64,000 nucleotides of DNA, from NCBI GenBank assembly GCA_030063045.1, contig JAQSEB010000033.1, positions 496,001-560,000 of the forward strand, given 5' to 3'. The notes beneath the pieces were generated by a model that saw only the letters and a program-made list of their open reading frames with translations, made no database searches and was not told the DNA's origin. This DNA comes from Pratylenchus scribneri (Eukaryota; Nematoda; Chromadorea; Rhabditida; Pratylenchidae). Positions 9,801 to 18,050 of this stretch are shown in pieces. How positions within the stretch are numbered: the stretch's first letter is position 1; each line of letters opens with the position of its first letter. The position numbers were made by a program, and so were the translations under genes.

Positions 9801-11257
9801 AAAATAAAAAATTAATTAAATAAAATTAAAAATAAAGAAATAAATTAAATAAAATTAAAAATAAAGAAATAAATTAAATAAAATTAAAAATAAAAAATTA
9901 ATTAAATAAAATTAAAAATAAAGAAATAAATTAAATAAAATTAAAAATAAAAAATTAATTAAATAAAATTAAAAATAAAGAAATAAATTAAATAAAATTA
10001 AAAATAAAGAAATAAATTAAATAAAATTAAAATAAATATAGAGCAAATCAAACACGAGAATGGATTGACAAAAATCCATTGGGTACGGCGGCAGGATATG
10101 GAGTGAATTTGCCTTTGGATCGAGAATTTTGTACAAGAAAATTGGGTTTTGCTCGACTTCATTGCTCGCCGATTGCCGCACAACTTTCACGGGGGAAATT
10201 CGAAATGGCTGCATTGGAAGGTAATCTAATTATTTTAAACATAATTAATTATTTTTTAAAGCATTTTGCACAACTTTTTTGGATGTTCGCCGTTTGGCCT
10301 GGGATTTGTCACTTTTTTCCACAGCTGAATTCGATTTCATCATTTTGCCATCCGAATTCACAACTGGCTCATCAATAATGCCGAATAAGAGGAATCCGGA
10401 TGTCGTTGAATTGCTCAGAGGCAGTTATGCCAGAGTGAGTGCGGCACGAAATGAAATTGAGCAATTGTTGTCATTGCCTTCTGGCTATCAACGTGACCTA
10501 CAAATTAGCAAAGTAATATATAATTCACAGGGATGTCAGAGTACCGGATATATGGCCTTTGCCATATTTTTACCAGAATTTAGGTAATGCAATATTTTTT
10601 CCGGGTTTTAAATCTAGCAGATATTCCAATTTTTAACTAAATTTTTCATCATTTTTGGTTACTTTTTTTCGTTGCAAGGCACTTTAACTTATGAATGAAA
10701 TCTTTATTTCGTAGCCCAGCCCGAATTACTCAAACACATCAATAAAAATATTTATAAGCTTTTATATTGTTTTTTAACAAGTTTTTAAATATGTCATATT
10801 TTTGTCGGATTTTCAAAATTTTTCCCCAATTTTCCGTGAACTGGGATTCTTTATTGGGAACCGCACACCTGATTTCACCATACATTATTTTGATATATCC
10901 AATATAAAGGGTCCATTGGTCCGTGGTTGCCGTTTTTCCCTTGAAATGCTTTCAATTGTGCCAAATCTCCTCTCAAAACTTGAATTTAATGAACAAAAAA
11001 TGAGGGCAGCAATTGAGCCGGCAATGTATTTAACGGACATTGCCATGGAATTAGCAATTGGGGGAACACCATTCCGAGATGCGTATCGACAAGCAGCCGC
11101 CGAAATAACAAAAATGAAATCACAACAAAATTCCACAAATTTGAAAAGAACTCCGGAACAAAGTTTGGCGGCGAGAATATCGCTTGGGGCAGCCGGAAAT
11201 CCACAAAATGAATTAATTCAAGCGGAATTGGATGAATTGAAGGGAATTAAAAAATAA
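6866..11257 (+). CDS. argH: Argininosuccinate lyase, bacterial type, with introns
   Basis: Splits argininosuccinate into arginine and fumarate. Five exons (6866-7249, 7298-7503, 10042-10220, 10262-10512, 10910-11257) give 455 residues. Motifs in order: [24 protein letters not shown] (substrate site), [15 protein letters not shown] (catalytic His region), [38 protein letters not shown] (family signature with the mobile catalytic Ser loop), and [10 protein letters not shown]. The start is supported by the LLWQK region that opens bacterial enzymes. The wording, especially [14 protein letters not shown] and SGYQRDLQ, recalls the Xanthomonas-type lyase rather than animal ASL. Intron 2 is 2538 nt, filled by an AT minisatellite, and must use a GC donor (AAAAG/GCAATG at 7504). 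It converges with argF, with stops 137 bp apart. Confidence 0.93.
7510..10035. repeat. 2.5-kb AT minisatellite filling argH intron 2
   Basis: Two alternating monomers, one of about 29 bp with AAATAAAGAAATAAATTAAA and one of about 26 bp with AAAAATTAATTAAATAAAAT, run for roughly 90 copies with almost no sequence between them. The only G is essentially the one in AAAG of the longer monomer, and C is practically absent, so base content is extreme. The array starts right after the GC donor and stops just before the acceptor at 10041. Copy number may be collapsed or expanded in the assembly. Confidence 0.95.
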
Positions 11258-11394
11258 TTAGAATTGAAATTGAAAATATTTGATATTTTATTCAAATTAA
11301 AATAAATTTTAGAACAATGAAAAAACAACATTTTTGGGCTAATTTTCCTATTTTTAAATAAAATAATTAAAAAAAGTTGGGATTATTTTTATTT

Positions 11395-12884
11395 TCATTT
11401 TGTTGCCAATTTTCCAAATGCCCACAAAAGAATGGATTTTTGTGCATGTAAACGATTTTCGGCTTCATCCCAAACCACTGATTGTGGCCCATCAATTACT
11501 TCCGCCACCACCTCTTCGCCTCGATGTGCCGGCAAACAATGCATAAAAATTGCATTTTTTGATGCTATTCCCATCAATTCCGGTGTCACCTTTAAGTAAC
11601 TTATTAATTTTATATTTTTTTTGCCAATTAAACTCACTTGAAATGGTTGAAGTGCTTTCAACTTTCCTTCGGCCCTCGCTTGTCCCATTGAAATCCAAGT
11701 ATCCGTTAGGACAACTTCTGTTCCTTCGACTGCCTTTTTTGGGCATCGCATTTGTTGGATGGTTGCTCCACGGCCCAATGCTGCTTTCACCACCTCCGGA
11801 CATGGATCATATCCGGGTGGGCATGCAACACGCACTTCAAAACCCATCAAACTTGCCGCCTCAATTATTGAATGCAAAACATTGTTATTCCCATCACCAA
11901 GCCAAGCCCATCGAGTGCCTAATAAATAAAGGGAAAATATTTTTTACCCCATTCCAAAAGTAGTTTAAGCCGGTTTTAGGCCCAACAAACCTTATACCAA
12001 TTTGTAGATCTCATCGAGAGGAATCGAATGGATATATAATATATTAGCTTTTAGTCCAAAATTAAGCTGTTTAAAATGAATATGGTTTAAACGGTTTAAC
12101 CCTTTCAGTTTAGCTTAAACTAATAAGAAATGTACAGGTCAAAATACATGGTTTGTAAAGTCAAAAACCGGATTCTAATTTATTAGAAAGAAGTCAAAAA
12201 TTATCTTTGAATAAAAATTAAAAATTTAAGGTATAAAAAATTTTTAAAAAATAATTGCTTTCCATAAATAAATAATTTTTTAAATTTTTTAAATAAATTC
12301 AAATAAAATTACCTGCCAATCTGCCAAGCTTTTCCTTCACGGTCATCATGTCGGCCACAATTTGGCACGGATGTGATTTATCAGTTAATCCATTTATAAC
12401 TGGTATTGTTGAATTTTTTGCCAATTCCGTTGCTTTTTCATGGCAATCCGTTCGGATCATCAAAACGTCCAAATAACGGGACAAAACACGTCCAGTGTCG
12501 GCCATCGTTTCACCTCGACCCAATTGCATTGTGCCCTTTAATTAATAAGCAATCAAAAATATTAATATTGATACTACCGCATCCAAAACCATTGATGTGC
12601 CACCCAATTGTCTCTGTGAATGAAATTTACCCGGTGAATTTGTCCCAAAAGCCAAAACTGACCATGGCCATATCGAATGAAACTCGAGTTCGGGTGGAAT
12701 TTTTCTCGAAAATCATTCCCATTGTGCATCCGGCCAATGGCTCATCTTTGTCCGGTTCACCTTTTGGTCGACCTTTTCTGGCATTTTTTCGGGAAATTGC
12801 ATCCTCCAAAATGGTAGTAAGTACTTCTCGACCAGCGTCCACCAAATCCATGAAATCATTCTTTTTGTAACAACAATCCATCAT
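11395..12884 (-). CDS. argF: Ornithine carbamoyltransferase, bacterial type, with introns
   Basis: Makes citrulline from ornithine and carbamoyl phosphate. Five exons (12884-12663, 12613-12578, 12535-12313, 11918-11638, 11589-11395) give 318 residues, normal for bacterial OTC. Motifs: [16 protein letters not shown] (carbamoyl-phosphate loop), [36 protein letters not shown] (the D-x3-SMG loop that selects ornithine) and [12 protein letters not shown]. The SMG loop argues against an N-acetylornithine enzyme of Xanthomonas type. The sequence resembles alphaproteobacterial OTC as I remember it. Animal OTC carries a mitochondrial leader; this protein starts [10 protein letters not shown] with no such leader, so it is probably cytosolic. 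The 394-nt intron 11919-12312 carries a foldback element. The ATF4-type pair lies 177 bp upstream of the start. Confidence 0.93.
11970..12171. mobile_element. Foldback MITE (CCGGTTTT family) in argF intron
   Basis: The ends CCGGTTTTAGGCCCAACAAA and, inverted, CCGGTTTTTGACTTTACAAA enclose about 200 bp. An internal string AATTTGTAGATCTCATC also occurs twice, inverted, in the element at 38545-38788. Insertion after gene acquisition is implied, since the same family sits in the intergenic DNA of native genes. Confidence 0.6.
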
Positions 12885-13080
12885 TTGTAGTAATTTAATG
12901 GTATGGTCTATAATATTAATTTAATATTATCATTCCTTTTATTTATTTTCTTTTTGTGATTTGATGTCCAAAAAAGAGAATTGGAAATTCCGTCTCTCAG
13001 TACTCAGTTCCAAATTAATGATAATAAAATATAATAATTTGACTGATAAAACGATAAGTATTGCATCATCCTGATGCTTT
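12885..13080 (-). promoter_or_regulatory. argF upstream region with ATF4-type (CARE) inverted pair and GATA sites
   Basis: At 13061-13077 the + strand reads TTGCATCATCCTGATGC, matching the argG/argH site at 16 of 17 positions, with the same 3-bp spacing between the inverted halves. Read with the preceding A, ATTGCATCATCC agrees with the amino-acid response element of the mammalian CHOP promoter as I recall it. CTGATAA lies at 13043-13049 and GATAAG at 13053-13058; another CTGATAA is at 13238-13244. No other paired copy was seen in the window. Regulation is inferred. Confidence 0.6.
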
Positions 13081-13325
13081 GACAATATTTTTAATGAAAA
13101 GAAAATAATTTAATTAATAAAAATAAAGAAAAAATAAAAAGAAAAATTTAATTGATGCTAGATTAGATGAAAATGACTCTATAACAAAGATTGCTATAAT
13201 TGATGGATGGAATGAGGATTGTGCAATCTCTAATAATCTGATAAAAAGGGAACCGGTTTATTGAACCAATTGGCCAAATAAGTAAAAGGCTAGGCAAAGG
13301 GAATGTATTGGAATTAGGAAGCAGC

Positions 13326-13817
13326 TAGGGTTGCGTCCCCGAAGGTCGGGGACGGGTTGAACGGGGACGGGGATGATCGGGGACAGCACTATCGGGGACG
13401 GGGACGGGGATGACCTGAACGGGGTTCCCCGCGGGGATCCCCGCGGGGACGGGGATAGACTGAATTTTTGAAAAAGGTCTAATTTTTCACAAAAATTTTT
13501 CTAAAAGAAAATTTCTGCTCAATAATGGCCGCGCAGCGAAATAGCGAATATTAGCCATGTAGTGAAGTGAAAAAATTTTAGCCAAAAATTCAAAAATTAT
13601 AAAAATTTTGCTTAAAAATTTTTCCATTTTTCCTTGAAAAATCCAAAAATATGGGGTGCATGTTCATCCCCGCGGGGATTCATCCCCGCGGGGATGGCTC
13701 TTTCGGGGACGGGGATGAACGGGGATGGCTTTTCGGGGACGGGGACGGGGATGAGGCCCAAAATCACCGGGGATCCCCGCGGGGACGGGGATGGGCGGGG
13801 ACGGGGGCGCAACCCTA
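13326..13817. mobile_element. GC-rich 492-bp terminal-inverted-repeat element
   Basis: The ends TAGGGTTGCG and CGCAACCCTA are perfect inverses. Flanks are GGAAGCAGC (13317-13325) and GGAAGCACC (13818-13826), a 9-bp target duplication with one mismatch. The interior is dominated by CGGGGA and TCCCCGCGGGGA words on both arms with a short AT core (13450-13650). It stands out sharply from the AT-rich neighbourhood. It has no coding capacity, so it is a non-autonomous element of uncertain superfamily. Confidence 0.75.
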
Positions 13818-13990
13818 GGAAGCACCACAATCCTTTACCCTCTGGATAAATAGCACCTCAAAACTAGTTAATTCCTTCATTTGGGCCAACCACAATCACC
13901 AAAAACGAATCCATCACAAATTCAATAATTCAATCTCTATACTGCCAAATATTCTAAGAATAATTCTTTTCATCAAATAAAAATATTAAA

Positions 13991-14332
13991 ATGAAATTTT
14001 TATGGATTTTGGCCATTGTTCCCCTTTTCCTCACCTTTTTTCCAATTGCAACAATTGGACAATATTTGGATTGGAGTTCTCGAGGCGATCATCATACAAG
14101 TGGGACAATTCTTCAATCGCAAGGCGGTGGAGTTTCTAGGTTCATTTTTGGAAGGAATTTTTGGATATATTTATATATTCCATTTGAAGATATGATGGAC
14201 AAACCCAGCATTATGCCCATTCAAATGCATACAATAATCCAAGTAATTGAAGAAAAATTTGTGCCAATTGTTTTATTTTTAGATGCATGGCCTCAAAATT
14301 ACCCATCCTTCCATGGTTTTGGCAAACGCTGA
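13991..14332 (+). CDS. Small secreted peptide precursor ending in Gly-Lys-Arg
   Basis: A clear signal peptide (MKFLWILAIVPLFLTFFPIA) starts the frame. Two introns fit the splice signals, 14140-14189 (50 nt) and 14243-14282 (40 nt), giving 83 residues. The mature part is rich in Gly, His, Tyr, Asn and Pro and ends SFHGFGKR before TGA at 14330-14332. A terminal Gly-Lys-Arg is the classic signal for dibasic trimming and C-terminal amidation, so a neuropeptide-like or peptide-effector precursor is possible. The introns sum to 90 nt, so an unspliced transcript would also stay open. No family was recognised; coding status rests on the signal peptide and splice fit. Confidence 0.5.
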   Translation: MKFLWILAIVPLFLTFFPIATIGQYLDWSSRGDHHTSGTILQSQGGGVSRFIFGRNFWIYLYIPFEDMMDKPSIMPIQMHTIIQVIEEKFVPIVLFLDAWPQNYPSFHGFGKR

Positions 14333-14485
14333 AGAGAATGATGGGGAAATTTATGAAATTTTAAAAATGCCGAAAATGTGCATAATATTAATACAATTTT
14401 TTTAAAATCTTTTTATTGATGACATGAAAATATTGTAAAGGAATATATAAAATTAAGGCACAATCTTGATAGTAAAAATATGTTT

Positions 14486-15933
14486 TTAAAAAGGATAGTT
14501 GCGCACTTTTTTGAACATTTTCTTGAATTGTGAAACTTTGTTGCCAGGGAATAATTTTGCGACGGTCATTTCCAGGAATTGGCCAGCCCTTTTGAATCTT
14601 CTTGTAGCCTAAATATGAAAATATATTTTGCCTAATAAGGAAATTTTGAACAGACGCCAAGTGGCAGAACATCATTGTCGAGGGAGGGATGTACTTGCCT
14701 AAATGGCCAATTATAAAAAATAATTGATAATTTACATATAGCTGATATTCAATGTGACTGCATGGTTTTGAAGTGTGCCGAGTTCAATCATATTCAGCCC
14801 TTCATTTGCCGTACTCAAAATTGCAATTTCAGGGGGATTCTGGTTAACATTAGATTTTACTTTTTTATTTAATTCAAATCTTCGGACCGAATTTGGTTTC
14901 AATGTGATGAATCCATGCGTGACTCGAATGTCTTTAATATTTAAAATTTTTGCCTTATTTTTGCTTCTTTTACCGCCGCCATTTTTGTACCAACAAGTGC
15001 TCCTTAAATATTAAATTAATATTTTTAAATAAATTTCCAAAAATTTACGTCAAATTCAATGAAGGTGGCCCGAACATTGGAACCTTAATTAAATTTAATT
15101 TATTTAATTTTATGAATAATTTCATTAATTTTTTTGGGCGATCACCTGGGTTGGCGAAATATCCAACAATTCCTCATATTCGCTGGTGAGCATATCTGTT
15201 GGATATCGCAATCCCTTTGTTGCTTGTGAATACCATTTTCCCATCATAAATTGCAATGGTTCCAATGCTGGAGGCAGTGGAATTGGGGTCAATTCTTAAA
15301 CAAAATTTTGTCTATTTTTGACATTTCATTTCCAAACTCACTGACAGCCGGATCCGGCGTGCATAATTTGCAGGAGACTGCACAATTTATGTCGAAGAAA
15401 TTCGTCTAAAATTCATCTTAAAATTAATTTCATTTGTAATTATTCTCGATTCCACCTGCGTTCTGACCAATTCACATTTTTCTTCCATTGCCCATCGATC
15501 ACAACTTTGGTAAATATTTCGGCATCTTCCTTAAATACCATCAAAATTATTGTCCTTATATTCAATTGATTTTATGATATTTATATATTATAATAAATTT
15601 TGAATACGGTGACAGTATTTGCCCATCCACCCCGAGGGACATTCACATGACGTCTTCCCAGGCACACATTTTCCCCCATTCAAGCACGGATTGAATTTGC
15701 ATTGTTCCTTGGAAAAACGTTTGATCACAACTTGGCCAGCCCCATCAACATCTTCACAAATTACTGTTTTTTTTTTCAAAATATTGCTGACCAATTTGAA
15801 TAAGCAAAATAATCAAAACAATGGAGGGAATTAGCCTTCTCAGTGGATAATAGTATTGCCTACTTTTCGAATCGGATGAAGATGACGCCAAATTTAACGT
15901 AAATTGTCGTTGAGGAATAACTTTTGGTTCCAT
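14486..15933 (-). CDS. Type II membrane protein with EGF-like, ShK-type and nitrobindin-like domains
   Basis: The N-terminus is polar, then one hydrophobic anchor ([15 protein letters not shown]) without a signal peptide suggests type II topology. Next come a six-cysteine EGF-like domain ([12 protein letters not shown], then [12 protein letters not shown]), a ShK-like six-cysteine module split over exons 15529-15456 and 15405-15342, and a region resembling nitrobindin/THAP4-type beta-barrels ([41 protein letters not shown]) on exons 15294-15146, 15083-15049, 15002-14736, 14698-14656 and 14608-14486. Nitrobindins are heme-binding barrels; heme binding here is unproven. In exon 1 the frame is interrupted at an A10 run (15767-15776), explained either by a 28-nt intron or by a one-base length error. 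ShK modules are common non-toxic domains in nematode extracellular proteins. Confidence 0.62.
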
Positions 15934-16626
15934 CTCCTCTCATTTAGAGTGTTCACCGTTTGGATGAGAGGGGGGCGAATATGAAGAGGAAAATGGGGAA
16001 AGGAACGGTTCCGGTGTCGTTTCGTTTTTCGGCAGCCTTCCCTTCCTTTTCCGCTGTCTTCAAACAAAACCAATTTCCGTCAATCCACTTTCAGCTTTTC
16101 CTCTGCACAAATGGGCTCAATTGGTTTGGAGGAAGAGGATGGAAGAAGCAATAAATTGAATTGGGAAGAAATAAAAAAAATAATAATTGGATTGAATAAT
16201 TCGTGGATGGGGGAGGGAGTATAATTGGAACGAAAAATGACCAATGGAAGATGCAAATCAGAGCAGCAAGAGGACTAAAACACAAAATATTAATTATTGA
16301 TATTGAATTATTCACAAAATATTTTTATAAATCATCTTTTTGTAAGGAGGAATCCTTTTATTATTATTATTGGCGAAATTTATTTGATTGACGATGTTGG
16401 AAAGAAAGCGTGAAACCGAAAATTGCGCGAAGTAGCACATTCCCCAATCCCCATTCCCCACCATGCTGCTGGCTGATCAACTTTCATAAAGATGCTATGA
16501 GGATTTGGGATTAAACGGCGACAATTTGGTAGGGTGAATGGCTGAATGAAGGGAAAATGTATTGGTCAACTCAACTGGTTCCATGAAGGCATGGGAATTT
16601 GGGGTAGGGGCTAGGGGGATTGGTTC
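15934..16626. other. Intergenic, nothing recognised
   Basis: No supported gene. Small open frames on both strands lack splice partners or recognisable motifs. Confidence 0.45.
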
Positions 16627-16854
16627 GCCGACAATTGCGCACCCGACATTTGCGCACTATTTTTTAGTCAGGTCTAACTTGTATAGAACCCCCAAACCCA
16701 TAGCCCCCTAAACCCATAGCCCCTAAACCCATGCCTGCCCCTAAACCTAACCCTAGCCCTAATCCCTATTTTAAAAAAATAGTGCGCAAATGTCGAGTGC
16801 GCAAATTTCGGGTTTTTAAAAGTGCGCAAATGTCGGGTGCGCAAATGTCGCGGC
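16627..16854. mobile_element. Foldback element with a CCCTAA-like core
   Basis: The left arm (GCCGACAATTGCGCACCCGA onward, 16627-16670) is inverted at 16779-16854, where GTGCGCAAATGTCG recurs three times with small changes. Between the arms, 16685-16770 is a run of telomere-like words (CCCCTAAACCCATAG, CCTAACCCTAGCCCTAATCC). It has no coding capacity. Confidence 0.65.
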
Positions 16855-17097
16855 ACGGGGGATTGATTGTAACTCTCAACTGCTTAAGTTTGAAATATTC
16901 AAAATCACAATATAGCTTTTATCATTTAATTTAATGTCTGATATGATGAAGATGGTGGAACCAAACTAAAAAAATCGAAATTTTCATCGAAATCGAAATT
17001 CATATCCAAATCGAAACCGAAATTAAACTAATAATCTAAAACACCGAAAAAAAAATTCCCATACTGCAAAAATTTTTATTAATATTGGAAAATAAAT

Positions 17098-17712
17098 TTT
17101 TGGCGAACATTTTCCGGAAAGATTAAAATTTGGCGAACATTTTCCGGAAAGAAATAAAACTTGGCGAACATTTTCCGGAAAGATTAAAACTTGGCGAACA
17201 TTTTCCGGAAAGAAATAAAACTTGGCGAACATTTTCCGGAAAGATTAAAACTTGGCGAACATTTTCCGGAAAGAATTAAAACTTGGCGAACATTTTCCGG
17301 AAAGAATTAAAACTTGGCGAACATTTTCCGGAAAGAAATAAAACTTGGCGAACATTTTCCGGAAAGAATTAAAACTTGGCGAACATTTTCCGGAAAGAAT
17401 TAAAACTTGGCGAACATTTTCCGGAAAGAATTAAAACTTGGCGAACATTTTCCGGAAAGAATTAAAACTTGGCGAACATTTTCCGGAAAGAATTAAAACT
17501 TGGCGAACATTTTCCGGAAAGAATTAAAACTTGGCGAACATTTTCCGGAAAGAATTAAAACTTGGCGAACATTTTCCGGAAAGAATTAAAACTTGGCGAA
17601 CATTTTCCGGAAAGAATTAAAACTTGGCGAACATTTTCCGGAAAGAATTAAAACTTGGCGAACATTTTCCGGAAAGAATTAAAACTTGGCGAACATTTTC
17701 CGGTAAGAATTA
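17098..17712. repeat. 31-bp tandem satellite, about 20 copies, each with a TTTCCGGAAA palindrome
   Basis: The unit contains TTGGCGAACATTTTCCGGAA followed by AGAATTAAAAC, repeated with little divergence; early units vary (AGATT or AGAAAT spacers). Degraded copies continue to about 17800. There are no unique spacers, so it is not a CRISPR array. The 31-bp period is close to three helical turns, which places each palindrome on the same DNA face. Confidence 0.92.
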
Positions 17713-18050
17713 AACACACTTTGGATTTTCCGGAAACGGAAAACATGGCGAACATTTTGCAGAAACGAAAAACATTTTTGGCCAACATTTTGCGGAAAAG
17801 GAACATCTATTTAAATCGCTGACATTAATTCAGAGTGGAGAGTAAACAAAATATTATTTTTTAATTTCAATGATTTATTTAATATTAATTTGGACGATCT
17901 ATATTTTTAAAAAAACAAGTGAAGCGAGATTGTTGAAAGTACAACTATTTAATTACAATACAATTTTTTTTTAAAATTGGGTTGGTGGGGAAGGAATAAT
18001 AATAATGGAATACAATATTCAATGACGAGAAGATTATTCAATAATTCACA

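Noticed and set aside
4944..12884. Bacterial contamination as the source of the arginine genes
   Set aside because: Each gene is cut by spliceosomal introns with GT/GC-AG borders, carries elements found in native introns, and is flanked by nematode genes on the same stretch.
11395..12884. N-acetylornithine carbamoyltransferase
   Set aside because: The D-x3-SMG ornithine loop and HCLP motif are those of true OTC.
13612..13849. Pro/Arg- and Gly-rich open frames on both strands
   Set aside because: They are translations of the CGGGGA words inside the GC-rich inverted-repeat element.
16685..16770. Interstitial nematode telomere
   Set aside because: Words are CCCTAA/CCCATAG-like rather than TTAGGC/GCCTAA, and they lie inside a foldback element.
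17098..17712. CRISPR array
   Set aside because: Units are contiguous with only 5-8-nt linkers and no unique spacers, in a eukaryotic genome.
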